Positions 9,364 through 18,860 of a DNA stretch of 64,000 bases are shown one piece after another (position 1 is the first letter of the stretch; each line of letters opens with the position of its first letter). Below the pieces are notes generated by a model. The model made no database searches. It had not been told where the DNA came from and saw only the letters and a list, made by a program, of their open reading frames with translations. The translations under genes were made by a program, and so were the position numbers. The stretch spans positions 3,844,001-3,908,000 of the forward strand of contig OY820613.1 of the NCBI GenBank assembly GCA_963681975.1, written 5' to 3'. This DNA comes from JANELJ01 sp024511395. Lineage in GTDB: Bacteria; Pseudomonadota; Gammaproteobacteria; GRL18.

Positions 9364-11160
9364 TTAGTCCAGATGCGTCTGAAACCACATTTCCAGTAGT
9401 GCCATATGCCAGAGTTTGCTGCCTTTAAGGCGGGTCATATTTTCTTTAGCTTCAGGATTTTTTAACAGGCGCTGGATATAGGACTGCTCAAAAACACCCC
9501 GTTCTCTGCATTTCTGTGAGGTCAGTACATCCGTCATCATATCTAGGAATTCACCGCGTACATATTTGAGGGCAGGCATAGGAAAATAGCCTTTTGGGCG
9601 ATCAATAACGGCATCGGAAATGCGGCCCCGGGCAATGGTTTTCAGCACGTGTTTACCGCCCTGCTGGCCAATTTTATAGTGGCTGGGCATCTGTGCTGCC
9701 AGTTCCGCCAGCTTATGATCCAGAAACGGAACCCTGGCTTCCAGGCCCCAGGCCATGGTCATATTATCTACCCGTTTAACGGGATCATCCACAATCAGGG
9801 TAGTGACATCCATACGCAGAACCCTGTCCAGAAATTCATCGGCATAAGGTGCCGTCAATAGGTCATTAATCAGTTCTGAGGTATAATCCCTACCGTGAAA
9901 ACGACGGGTAACGGACTGTAAAAATTCATCATGATGACGGTCAAAATAATAAGGAGCAAAACTATCCAGTTCGTTATGGCCTTCTTCATAGGCTTTAACC
10001 ATTAAGGGATACCAGAAATAACCGGCAAATACTTCATCCGCCCCTTGGCCGCTCTGTACGACTTTAACCTCTTTGGCCACCCGTTCAGATAATAAATAAA
10101 AAGCCACGGCATCCTGGCCGACCATCGGTTCAGCCATCTGGGTAATGGCTTCAGGCAGGCGATCCAGTACCTCATGGTTGGGGACCATATATTTGTGGTG
10201 CAGCGTGTTATAGCGTTCTACCACCTGATCACTATATTCAAACTCACTGCCCTGTTCATCACCGATATCATTAAAACCAATTGAAAAGGTTCGGATATCA
10301 TCAACCCCGGCTTCTGCCAGCAGCGCCACCAGCAGACTGGAATCCAGACCGCCGGACAATAAGACCCCTACCGGCACATCGGCTATGGTCAGACGTTTTT
10401 TTACGGCGGACATTAAGGCATCGTGGATGGCCTCAGTCCATTGTGCTTCGCTCCAGTCAGCCTTAAGCGGATCGCGGGTGGCTTTCAGATGCCAGTAGCG
10501 ATGATATTTCATATTACTGCTGGCATCAATTTTAATACTGGTTCCTGGGGCCAGTTTTTTTATCCCCTGTAAAATAGTATCGGGGGCAGGGATCACAGCA
10601 TGCAGGGTAAACTGATGATGCATACCAACCGGATTAATTTCTTTATTAATATGACCAGCAGCCAGCAGAGCCTGCATATTGGACGCAAATACAAAACGAT
10701 TATCATCAAGACTGTAATAAAGGGGTTTGATGCCCAGACGATCCCGGGCGACAAACAGGCTGTAATCACGCAGATCCAGAATAGCAAAAGCAAACATACC
10801 GTGCAGTCGCTCGACACATTGCTCACCCCATTCGACATAGGCTTTAATAATGACTTCTGAATCACCATCCGAAAAAAACTTATAACCTTTCTGGGTCAGC
10901 TGTTCTTTTAATTCGGGATAATTGTATATTGTGCCGTTAAACACCAGCGCCATGTGTAGCTGGTTGTCCATCATGGGCTGATTGGACTTTTCGGACAGAT
11001 CAATAATAGACAGGCGGCGATGGCCAAGCGCCACCGGGCCTTCATGGAAAATACCTTCATTATCCGAGCCACGCCGCTCCAGCTTTTTAAGCATGGCCTG
11101 GATCACATTCAGATCAGGTTTGGAGCCATCAAATTGAAAATCACCACATATTCCGCACAT
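9364..11160 (-). CDS. N-acetylglutaminylglutamine amidotransferase (asparagine synthase-like)
   Basis: A 598-residue class II glutamine amidotransferase. Cys2 (MCGICGDF) is the glutaminase nucleophile; RLHGMFAFAI, ARDRLGIKPLYY and SGGLDSS (269-275, ATP pyrophosphatase loop) follow. The HAVIPAPDTILQGIKKL segment points to the branch that makes the osmolyte N-acetylglutaminylglutamine amide rather than to AsnB. The frame is open 66 codons further upstream, but that part is IS sequence; I chose the MCGIC start, which has AAGGA about 12 bases before it. The partner synthetase gene normally next to it is absent, and an IS ends 22 bases upstream. The usual RRGPD motif reads RRGSD here. Confidence 0.8.
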   Translation of the reverse strand: MCGICGDFQFDGSKPDLNVIQAMLKKLERRGSDNEGIFHEGPVALGHRRLSIIDLSEKSNQPMMDNQLHMALVFNGTIYNYPELKEQLTQKGYKFFSDGDSEVIIKAYVEWGEQCVERLHGMFAFAILDLRDYSLFVARDRLGIKPLYYSLDDNRFVFASNMQALLAAGHINKEINPVGMHHQFTLHAVIPAPDTILQGIKKLAPGTSIKIDASSNMKYHRYWHLKATRDPLKADWSEAQWTEAIHDALMSAVKKRLTIADVPVGVLLSGGLDSSLLVALLAEAGVDDIRTFSIGFNDIGDEQGSEFEYSDQVVERYNTLHHKYMVPNHEVLDRLPEAITQMAEPMVGQDAVAFYLLSERVAKEVKVVQSGQGADEVFAGYFWYPLMVKAYEEGHNELDSFAPYYFDRHHDEFLQSVTRRFHGRDYTSELINDLLTAPYADEFLDRVLRMDVTTLIVDDPVKRVDNMTMAWGLEARVPFLDHKLAELAAQMPSHYKIGQQGGKHVLKTIARGRISDAVIDRPKGYFPMPALKYVRGEFLDMMTDVLTSQKCRERGVFEQSYIQRLLKNPEAKENMTRLKGSKLWHMALLEMWFQTHLD

Positions 11161-11182
11161 AACCGGCTCTGTCCTTATTAAG

Positions 11183-12715
11183 CTAAAGTTTAGAGTTTCA
11201 GCTCCCCCAAAAAGGAGAATCATTTGAAATTTATTGATTACCTTAGTTAACCGATAGTCCGTAACAGGAACCGTGTATCCCTTGCTGAAGCCGCCGTGAA
11301 TCCATCCATGGAGGCTTTTCGACAACCTCCATGCTGTCGAAACTTCATCAAGGGACACCCGGCCCCTGTTACTCCGAGGTAAACAAAATAATTCAGTAAA
11401 AACAGGAAAAAAATGTAAAAAAAAACAAAAACAGTTGATAAAAATTCGGCAGCATTGCTACCGCTTCTTAAAAGAGCTATCTTTTAAGAAGCGGCCTTCA
11501 GTAAGAAAAAACAAACTTCTGGAGGCCGCAATGCACACCAAAGGATACGGCAATATCCCCGGTGAACTGTTTTATTACATAACATTTTTAACCCGAGCGC
11601 TACCCCTTAGGAGCGCAAAAACCTTTATTGAGTTACTAATGGGCAGTTTATTAACTCAATCAGGGTTTGTAACCAGTGCTATCTGGATAGTGGACATGGC
11701 CAGGCAATGGCCCGGTTATTATAAATGGCTTGAAACCGGTCAGAGGTCTTATCTTAAACTGATGAGACAGTGGACGGCCCTGTTTCTAAAGCTGTTTGGG
11801 GATAATCCGGTTTATCTGGCCATAGATGACTCTATCGTGCTGCGTCATTCCAAAAAGGCACACATGAGTCAGATACACCACCAGCATGGTAATAAAACCA
11901 ATCTGTCCCGGTATGTCAGAGGGCAATGCCGGGTAGCACTGGCTGCGATTGTTAAGCGTTCTGGCTTTAATACGCCTCTGCCATTGTTATTACGTTTAAC
12001 ACCACAGGCCGGTAACAGTGGTAAACTGGTGATTGCCCGAAGTCTTATCCGGGCATAGATGGAACCGCTAAAAGATAAAGCGGTTACTGTATTGGTGGAC
12101 AGTTGGTATATGCGCCGTTCTTTTATTGAACAGCGGAGGCTAAAGCCCGCTTTCTGAATGGCCAGTCGGTATGCTTTGTCTGGTGTGAGTTTGAGGACTT
12201 TAAAGGGGAAAAAAGACCACGTTTATTACTGTCAACAGATATGCAGTTAAGTGGTCTGGATATTATTGTCGCTTATGAAAAGCACTGGTCGATTGAGCCC
12301 TTGTTCAATCAGTTAAAAAATGACTGGGGCATGAAACAGACCTGGCAGAAAACCCGGAAGGTGTTACATCGATGGGTACACATTATTGCTCTGGGGTATA
12401 TTATACCTCAATTGCGGGCTATTAAATGTCCGGACCCGGTATTGCGCTTAATTGATAATACGCCCTGGCGAAAGAATACACCCATTACTGCCGGAAGAAT
12501 ACGAATGGGACTGATAAGGTATTTTTCGCAGGTTAGGGTCAGGGACTGGTGGGATGGTAAGTCCCAAAAATTCCACCCGCCGGATACAGATATTTTAAGG
12601 CGATTTGAAGATTTGTTATAAAAACAATTTCAAAACAGCCGGTTATAAATAAATTGTTAAAGAACGTATGAGCGAAACAGGACTCTCAAGGGTGAGCTGT
12701 CGCTCTAAACTTTAG
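11183..12715 (+). mobile_element. IS4-superfamily element, copy 2
   Basis: Both ends are present: CTAAAGTTTAGAGTTTCAGC at 11183 and the inverted partner ending ...GCTGTCGCTCTAAACTTTAG at 12715. A 12-bp perfect hairpin (CTTCTTAAAAGA / TCTTTTAAGAAG, 11464-11491) stands before the transposase start, as in copy 3. No target duplication is obvious. It inserted just upstream of the amidotransferase gene and must have separated it from its promoter. Confidence 0.85.
11435..12621 (+). pseudogene. IS4-superfamily transposase (copy 2, broken)
   Basis: The N-terminal half runs from the leader to a TAG at 12056-12058 (a TTG in copy 3). Near 12130 about 180 bp present in copy 3, encoding QAYNMTVIGQVRIDTVLYKRPW and more, are missing. 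The C-terminal block (12241-12621) keeps YEKHWSIEPLFNQLK, in which the signature Arg has become His. It is inactive on three counts. The usual start would be the ATG at 11531 after GGAGG. Confidence 0.85.
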
Positions 12716-12837
12716 CTATCAATAATTTATTTTAATTGATATAAAAATATGATCTTTGTGTGATGGTTTTACAGGGCTGAACGATTACTATAAGGCTAAG
12801 TCCAATAACTATCATTTTTAATATTAGGAATACCATA

Positions 12838-13976
12838 ATGAAATTTATCAAACTACCCCATCTCCTTCTGGCAGCCCTGGCCGGACTCAGTATCACTCTG
12901 GCCCTGACGGTTTTAGCCGGGACAAACAACGAGACAGAACCTGTTAGCAATACATATAAAAAAGCCTATTTTGCCGGCGGCTGTTTCTGGTGTGTCGAAT
13001 CCAATTATGAAAAACGCAAAGGTGTTATTGAGGTTATTTCCGGTTATAGCGGGGGGGAAATTAAAAACCCGACCTATAAACAGGTCTCTTCCGGTAAAAC
13101 TGAACATCTGGAAGCGGTTGAGGTAATTTATGATCCCGAGCAGGTTTTCTATCAGGAGCAGCTGGATGAACTGTGGTTTTTAATTGATCCGACCGATGCC
13201 GGTGGTTCATTTGTGGATCGAGGACCTCAGTATCGCTCCGCTGTTTTCTATACCACTGAACAGGAAAAACAGTTAGCCGAACAGTCCAGACGTTATGATA
13301 AACCCATTGTTACCGAGGTCAGACCGTTTGAAGCGTTTTATAAAGCTGAAGACTATCACTAGGATTATTACAAAAAAAATCCCTTACGCTATAAATATTA
13401 CCGTTATCGCTCCGGTCGTGATCAATACCTGGAAAAAATCTGGGGGGTGAACTGCATAAGCCCCAAAAACATAACACCGGTTCATCTGCTACAATGGCAC
13501 TATCAGCCATGAACATGTCACAAACGGATAAAGGCCGCTATATGAAACCCGAAAAAGAGGAACTTAAACAGAAACTGACCGATCTCCAGTACCGGGTCAC
13601 CTAGGAAGAAGCCACCGAGCGTCCCTTTCAGAATGAGTACTGGGATAATAAGAAAGAGGGTATTTATGTGGATATCGTCTCCGGAAAACCGCTGTTCAGT
13701 TCAACTGACAAATACGACTCTAAAACTGGCTGGCCCAGCTTTATCCGTCCCATTGAGCCGCAGAATATTGTTGAGAAAGTGGATAAACATTTATTCTACA
13801 GCCGTACCGAGGTACGCAGTAAGCACGGTGATTCCCATTTAGGCCATGTGTTTCCTGATGGCCCCAAACCAACCGGCCTGCGTTATTGTATCAACTCTGC
13901 GTCCTTACATTTTGTACCTAAGGAAAAGCTGGATGAAGAAGGTTATGAGCAATACAGTAAACTGTTTGAGAAATAA
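12838..13976 (+). pseudogene. msrAB: Exported methionine sulfoxide reductase MsrAB fusion (broken)
   Basis: The N-terminus is a signal peptide (hydrophobic 9-27), then MsrA with the catalytic GGCFWCVE and EDYH. MsrB follows in frame after a linker, with YDSKTGWPSF, HGDSHLGHVFPDGP and RYCINSASLHF (catalytic Cys). The fusion repairs both epimers of oxidised methionine, here probably in the periplasm. Three lesions break it: TAG at 13360-13362 where EDYHQDYY needs Gln, a G run of six at 13442-13447 where seven are needed to keep IWGGELHKP in frame with MsrB, and TAG at 13602-13604 where VTQEEATERPF needs Gln. The remaining sequence is well conserved, so decay looks recent. Confidence 0.85.
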
Positions 13977-14031
13977 TTAAGTTAATTTGGTAAACTAACC
14001 GGATGTTCAATATTTTACAAATGAGAGTTGT

Positions 14032-14727
14032 ATGTCCGGAAAACTGATTAAAATAACCACACTGTCTCTGGCCCTGGCACTGCCTTTTTCTGTCTGGGCT
14101 CAGACGGAAACCGAACCCGAAACCATGCAGCAAAAGGCGGCTTATGCTATAGGTATAAATTTTATTAATTCCCTGAAAATGCAGGGCATTAAACTGGATG
14201 AACCCAGCCTGTTACAGGGTATACAGGATGCCTTAAAAGGCCAGCTGGTACTAAGTCATGCAGAGATGCAAAGTGCTCTGGATGAATTTAAGCAGCAGTT
14301 AATTATTCAGCAGCAGCTGGCACAGAAAACCTTGCTTAAAAAAAACCAGCAGGAAGGCAAGGCATTTCTCTCCGCTAATAAAACAAAGGAAGGTGTAGTA
14401 ACTCTGCCCAGCGGACTACAGTATCGGATTATAAAAAAAGGCTCCGGTCCCAGCCCAAAACTAACGGATAAGGTAACCACACATTACCGTGGTACATTAA
14501 TTGACGGTACTGAATTTGACAGTTCCTACTCCCGCAACCAGCCGGCAACTTTTCCGGTAAATGGCGTTATCCCCGGCTGGACTGAGGCCCTGCAGTTAAT
14601 GCACAAGGGTGATAAATGGCAATTGTTTATACCATCCGAACTGGCCTATGGTAATCGGGCAGTGAGTGACAAAATTAAAGCCGGCTCAACCCTGATTTTT
14701 GAAATTGAGCTACTGGATATTAATTAG
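14032..14727 (+). CDS. FKBP-type peptidyl-prolyl isomerase, exported (Mip/FkpA type)
   Basis: A 231-residue protein with a Sec signal peptide (MSGKLIKITTLSLALALPF, cleavage near VWAQ). An FKBP_N dimerisation helix region follows (about 30-115), then the catalytic FKBP domain: SGLQYRIIKKGSG, HYRGTLIDGTEFDSSY, VIPGWTEALQLM, LAYG and LIFEIELLDI. It assists folding of periplasmic or outer-membrane proteins. It is intact and follows msrAB by 55 bases, with the ClC gene 27 bases downstream on the same strand. A second, cytoplasmic-type FKBP gene in this window (52.7 kb) is broken. Confidence 0.9.
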   Translation: MSGKLIKITTLSLALALPFSVWAQTETEPETMQQKAAYAIGINFINSLKMQGIKLDEPSLLQGIQDALKGQLVLSHAEMQSALDEFKQQLIIQQQLAQKTLLKKNQQEGKAFLSANKTKEGVVTLPSGLQYRIIKKGSGPSPKLTDKVTTHYRGTLIDGTEFDSSYSRNQPATFPVNGVIPGWTEALQLMHKGDKWQLFIPSELAYGNRAVSDKIKAGSTLIFEIELLDIN

Positions 14728-14754
14728 TGTGCATGCACTGATTGGTATTAAATT

Positions 14755-16053
14755 ATGCTGAAACATATTAAACATTCCGGAAAATGGCTAATCACTCATA
14801 AGGACTGGCGGGCACATTTTGTGTTTACCATCGGTGCTATTGTAGTCGGCTTGGTGGCTACCCTTATGGCCATTTCCAGTGAATGGGCCAACCATATGTT
14901 TCATCGCCTGATCGAATACTCTCCTTATCTTCCCTTTATTGTCTCCCCCTTGGGGCTGATCCTGGTGGTCTGGCTGACCCGCCGGTTTTTTCCCGGTTCC
15001 GAGGGCAGTGGTATCCCACAGGTTCTGGCTTCTCTGGAAATGAGTCACGAAAAAGAGCGCAGTATACTTATTACCCTGCGTATTGCGGTGGGTAAGGTTA
15101 TATTATGTATCCTGGGCCTGTTAAGCGGTGCCTCTATTGGCCGTGAAGGACCAACGGTGCATGTTGGAGCGGCTATTATGTTTTCACTACGCCGTTTTGT
15201 ACGCTTTAGAATTTATGATATGGAGCGTATTTTAATCCTGGCCGGAGGCGGGGCCGGTGTATCGGCGGCGTTTAATACACCACTGGCTGGTATTGTTTTC
15301 GTTATTGAAGAACTCAGCCGCTCCTTTGAACAACGTACCCGCGGCTTATTGTTAACTGCCATTATGGCCACTTCTATTACAGCCATTTCTTTTACCGGAG
15401 ATTATACTTATTTTGGATCTTCTTCTGCGGTCATTAAAACTTATGATGCTATTATTCCAGTACTGGCCTGCGGCATTGTGGGTGGACTGTTAGGCGGCAG
15501 CTTCAGCCTGATGCTGATCCACGGCAGCCGGTTTATTGCACCCATTCGGGAAAACCGGCCTTTTTTAATTGCCGCTTTATGCGGTTTGAGTATTGCTATT
15601 ATCGGTTTTTATTCAGGAGAACTGACCTATGGCAGCGGTTATGAAGAAGCCCGTTCCATGGTGATGGGAGAAGCTGAACTGACTAACCAGTACGGTTATC
15701 TGAAACTGATAGCGACTGTAGTATCCTATCTGAGCGGTATCCCCGGCGGTATTTTTGCGCCTTCCCTGGCTACAGGTGCCGGACTGGGGGCACACATTGC
15801 GCAACTGCTGGGTGATTATCCTTATGGCACTGTTATTTTATTCGGTATGGTAGGGTATTTTGCCGGAGTGGTTCAGGCACCTATTACTGCATTTGTTATT
15901 GTTATGGAAATGACCAATAAACATGAACTGATTCTGCCCATGATGTTAACGGCTTTTATTGCCACCGCCATTTCCAAGTCCATTTGTACAACCCCAATCT
16001 ACAGTACCCTGGCGGATTATTTTCTGCCGGATGACAAAAAGCTTCATCCCTGA
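14755..16053 (+). CDS. ClC-family chloride channel/transporter
   Basis: A 432-residue polytopic membrane protein with the ClC ion-pathway motifs: GSEGSGIPQV (about 81-90), GREGPTVH (gating Glu, about 127), and GGIFAPSLATGAGLGA (about 331). Family length and topology are normal for bacterial ClC proteins, which exchange chloride for protons or act as channels. There are no C-terminal CBS domains. The conserved gating Glu favours an antiporter. The gene ends a few bases from the end of the convergent chemotaxis receptor remnant. Confidence 0.88.
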   Translation: MLKHIKHSGKWLITHKDWRAHFVFTIGAIVVGLVATLMAISSEWANHMFHRLIEYSPYLPFIVSPLGLILVVWLTRRFFPGSEGSGIPQVLASLEMSHEKERSILITLRIAVGKVILCILGLLSGASIGREGPTVHVGAAIMFSLRRFVRFRIYDMERILILAGGGAGVSAAFNTPLAGIVFVIEELSRSFEQRTRGLLLTAIMATSITAISFTGDYTYFGSSSAVIKTYDAIIPVLACGIVGGLLGGSFSLMLIHGSRFIAPIRENRPFLIAALCGLSIAIIGFYSGELTYGSGYEEARSMVMGEAELTNQYGYLKLIATVVSYLSGIPGGIFAPSLATGAGLGAHIAQLLGDYPYGTVILFGMVGYFAGVVQAPITAFVIVMEMTNKHELILPMMLTAFIATAISKSICTTPIYSTLADYFLPDDKKLHP

Positions 16054-16057
16054 TCAT

Positions 16058-16686
16058 TTAAAACAGTTCTACTTCATTCATTTTTTCTTTCATTTCACTG
16101 CAGTGGGTTTTTTCTCTGTTATGAGGCTCATCCGATTCACTGCTGACTGACCCGTCACTCTCCTCCTCTGGTATACTAACAAACTGCTCAACAATATCTT
16201 TAAGCTGTTCAGCCATAATTTTAAACTCATTGCCGGATTTATAAGCATCCTAGGAAGTCTTCGCCATGGTCTGAGACATAATAGTCAGTTGTTCCAGGGC
16301 CAGGTTAATACGTTCGTTATTCTGTCTCTGAATCCGAGTCTGTTCAGCATTTTCCTGCATTGCTGACATTTTATCAACAACATTGGTTGAGATATTCTGA
16401 AGCTTATCTATTTTTTCCTTAATAATAATAGTTTCTTCCTGGATCTTATGTGACAGACTACTGACTTCATCCGCTACTACGGCAAAGCCTCGTCCGGTTT
16501 CCCCGGCACGCGCTGCTTCAATGGCTGCATTTAATGCCAGCAGATTAGTCTGTTCAGAAATGGACTGGATAACACCGACGACTTCACCAATACTATTACT
16601 GTCATCCGCCAGATTCTGTACCACGACTGATGAGGCTTCCACTTCAGTGGAAATTTTCTCTACCGATGTCACGGATTGCCTAATAA
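16058..16686 (-). pseudogene. Chemotaxis receptor, 3' half (split by IS982)
   Basis: Encodes the cytoplasmic signalling part of a methyl-accepting chemotaxis protein: VEKISTEVEASSVVVQNLADDSNSIGEVVGVIQ, then the invariant hairpin tip ISEQTNLLALNAAIEAARAGETGRGFAVVADEV, and helices to the end. At 16250-16252 a TAG stands where MAKTSQDAYKSGNEF would have Gln; the frame then runs on sensibly to TAA at 16058-16060 (KIMAEQLKDIVEQF...). The gene has no start: it abuts IS982 copy 1 at TAATAA (16681-16686). The matching 5' half is at 23.5-26.0 kb on the other strand. Confidence 0.88.
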
Positions 16687-17518
16687 ACCTGAATTCTGGA
16701 TAAGAACTAAAAAATATTGAACTAAATGCCTGTTTCTCGATCAGATCATTTAATGACCAAATATCAGTCACATTACAAAGATTTTAAGTTATTATTTATG
16801 CCATGTGCATCAACATCTTAGGAAAGAGTTTCCAAATTTATTGAGCTATAGCCGTTTCCTGTGAGTGATGTCATCGGTACTGGTGCCATTATGCGCTTAC
16901 TTTACTCATTGCAAAGGAAAGCCCACCGGAATTGCCTTTGTTGATGCGAGCAGCATTAAAGTATGCCACAACATTCGCATACCCAGGCATAAAGTCTTTG
17001 ATGGTGTTGCTCAGCGAGGCAAATCGACCATGGGGTGGTTCTATGGGTTTAAAGTTCACCTGATCATTAATCATAAAGGTGAAATACTGGCCACTAAATT
17101 GACGGCGGGTAATGTAGATGACAGAAAACCGGTTCCTGAAATGGCCAAAGACTTATATGGAAAGCTTTATGGTGACAAAGGCTATGTCTCCAGTCTTTTA
17201 AGTGATGAACTGTTTGAACAGGATGTCGGGCTTATTACCCATGTCAGACGAAACATGAAACCACGTGCCATTGCATTGTGGGATAAGATTATGCTGAAAA
17301 AACGTTTTATAATTGAAACGGTTAATGATCAGCTAAAAAATATTACACAGATTGAACATTCACGTCATAGAAGCGTAAGTGGTTTTATGTTGAACCTTAT
17401 TGGTTCTCTGATTGCCTATTGTCATAAAAAAGACAAGCCGACAATCAGAATAGATGAGAGTGATATGAAAACTCTCTGTATTTAGGTAAATGACTGGGTT
17501 CTTATCCAGATCTCAGGT
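16687..17518 (+). mobile_element. IS982-family element, copy 1 (internally deleted)
   Basis: Ends ACCTGAATTCTGGATAAGAAC (16687) and its partner ...CTTATCCAGATCTCAGGT (17518) are intact. At 832 bp it is 187 bp shorter than copy 3; the gap lies near 16760 and removes the start of the transposase. Flanks are TAATAA on the left and TATTTA on the right, which do not match each other. Confidence 0.88.
16865..17485 (+). CDS. IS982-family transposase, N-terminally truncated
   Basis: 206 residues of a DDE transposase: GIAFVDASSIKVCHNIRI (first Asp), KLYGDKGYVSS (second Asp), KRFIIETVNDQLKNITQIEHSRHRS (Glu) and LIGSLIAYCHKKDKP. These match the IS982 family closely. The ATG at 16865 is internal: about 85 N-terminal residues (MTTIDELYCNIDDFNQVFYPEWEK in the other copies) are deleted or out of frame. 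The catalytic triad is present but DNA binding is probably lost. Confidence 0.82.
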   Translation: MMSSVLVPLCAYFTHCKGKPTGIAFVDASSIKVCHNIRIPRHKVFDGVAQRGKSTMGWFYGFKVHLIINHKGEILATKLTAGNVDDRKPVPEMAKDLYGKLYGDKGYVSSLLSDELFEQDVGLITHVRRNMKPRAIALWDKIMLKKRFIIETVNDQLKNITQIEHSRHRSVSGFMLNLIGSLIAYCHKKDKPTIRIDESDMKTLCI

Positions 17519-17578
17519 TATTTATTAAAGAGAATATTAGAAAGCTAAGGAACCGTAGCAATTTAATAGGATCAATGA

Positions 17579-17608
17579 CTTGAAATATGGTTATTTAACC
17601 CGATAAAT
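17579..17608 (+). promoter_or_regulatory. Possible sigma-32 heat-shock promoter of htpX
   Basis: CTTGAA at 17579-17584 and CCCGATAAAT at 17599-17608, separated by 14 bases, fit the heat-shock consensus (CTTGAA, 13-15 bases, CCCATNT). It lies about 36 bases before the htpX start. HtpX is a known member of the heat-shock or envelope-stress response in other gammaproteobacteria. Confidence 0.5.
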
Positions 17609-17643
17609 ATAAGCAATATTTAAATTTTATAAGGAACGAATAA

Positions 17644-18528
17644 ATGAGCAGAATTTTACTATTCTTGGCCACCAACTTTGCTGTAATGGCACTGATTGGT
17701 GCGGTGTTCCAGTTACTTGGAATACAGGGAATGCTGCAGGCCAATGGGGTTGATCTGAACCTTCAGGCGGTTATGGTGATGTCACTGATTGTGGGCTTCA
17801 GCGGTTCAATTATTTCCCTGTTTATGTCCAAATCTATGGCCAAACGCTCTATGGGGGTCAGAGTTATTGAACAGCCTGTTAATAATGCTGAACGCTGGCT
17901 GGTAGAAACCGTTTATCGGCAGGCGGATAAGGCTGGAATAGGCCGTCCGGAAGTAGGTATATTTGATTCTCCCCAACCCAATGCCTTTGCTACCGGCGCA
18001 AATAAAAATGCGGCTCTGGTGGCGGTCAGCACCGGTCTGCTTAATGCCATGACTCAGGATGAAGTAGAAGCGGTGCTGGGGCATGAAGTATCTCATGTGG
18101 CCAATGGTGATATGGTGACCATGGCTTTGATCCAAGGCGTGGTGAACACCTTTGTGATGTTCCTGTCCACAGTAATTGGCCATATTGTTGACCGGGTGGT
18201 ATTTAAAACTGAGCGGGGACATGGGCCTGCGTATTATATCACCAGTATTATTGCCCAGCTGGTACTGTCGGTACTGGCAACCATGATTGTTATGTGGTTC
18301 TCCCGTCAGAGGGAATTTCGGGCTGACCGGGGTGGCGCTGAACTGACTGGACGTCAGAAAATGATTGCCTCTTTAAGGCGGCTACAGCAGGCTCATGCAA
18401 CGGAAGATCTACCGGATCAAATGGCAGCATTTGGCATTGCTGGTGGTGTAGGTGAGGACATTAAGGCTCTGTTTCTGAGCCATCCGCCATTAGAGCAGCG
18501 TATTGCTGCCCTGGAAAATATGCAATAA
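17644..18528 (+). CDS. htpX: Membrane zinc metalloprotease HtpX
   Basis: A 294-residue inner-membrane protease of the M48 family. Two N-terminal membrane segments (about 4-26 and 42-62) are followed by FDSPQPNAFATG and the zinc site HEVSH at 147-151 (VLGHEVSHVANGD). Two more hydrophobic segments (about 158-180 and 195-220) precede REFRADRGGAEL, whose Glu is the third zinc ligand. It degrades misfolded membrane proteins together with FtsH. AAGGAAC before the ATG is a good ribosome site. Length and motifs are normal, so it is probably functional. Confidence 0.93.
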   Translation: MSRILLFLATNFAVMALIGAVFQLLGIQGMLQANGVDLNLQAVMVMSLIVGFSGSIISLFMSKSMAKRSMGVRVIEQPVNNAERWLVETVYRQADKAGIGRPEVGIFDSPQPNAFATGANKNAALVAVSTGLLNAMTQDEVEAVLGHEVSHVANGDMVTMALIQGVVNTFVMFLSTVIGHIVDRVVFKTERGHGPAYYITSIIAQLVLSVLATMIVMWFSRQREFRADRGGAELTGRQKMIASLRRLQQAHATEDLPDQMAAFGIAGGVGEDIKALFLSHPPLEQRIAALENMQ

Positions 18529-18567
18529 CACTTTGAGACAGATACTATCTTCTTATCAATCAAAAAC

Positions 18568-18610
18568 TTATTTGACATTTACCGACTGGCTGTCGGTAAA
18601 TGTCAAATAA
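18568..18610. terminator. Perfect 19-bp hairpin downstream of htpX
   Basis: TTATTTGACATTTACCGAC at 18568-18586 and its exact reverse complement at 18592-18610 enclose the 5-base loop TGGCT. It starts 40 bases after the htpX stop. No T run follows, so a rho-independent terminator is only one reading; a 3' stabilising hairpin or a small repeat element would also fit. Confidence 0.5.
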
Positions 18611-18652
18611 AAGTAAAAATTCCTCTTATTTCAATTAATTAAATTATTTTCT

Positions 18653-18858
18653 GCAGTCTTTTTCACTGGTAAATCCCCTCATGCTAAACTATATTTTGTT
18701 TATGCCGTTATAAAAATAGGCTATTTGCAAACTAGGGTTGAAATTTAACCTTAGTATATTTTTTCTATTACACTTTCCAAACAACAGTATCTGGTTGGAT
18801 TTGTTCTATTGAAGCCATAACCACAATCAACCAGTTTAGTTGGAAATAGCATAATTTT
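18653..18858. repeat. Dispersed intergenic repeat, copy 1
   Basis: This AT-rich stretch shares an ordered set of motifs with 61131-61353: AAATCC-TCATG, GGCTATTTGCA--CTAGGGTTG, TGGTTGGAT and GTTGGAAT-A. The spacings are nearly equal (74/72 bases and 45/45 bases between the last three). There is no open reading frame. Its nature is unknown. Confidence 0.4.
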
Positions 18859-18860
18859 GT

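Noticed and set aside
11161..11358. 66-residue N-terminal extension of the amidotransferase
   Set aside because: It is translated IS sequence; the nucleophile Cys must be residue 2, which fixes the start at 11160.
12838..16686. Genetic-code change with UAG read as glutamine
   Set aside because: The same genes carry frameshifts or deletions, TAG is used as the stop of the intact FKBP gene, and similar C:G-to-T:A stops of all three kinds occur in IS copies. Kept only as a finding to test.
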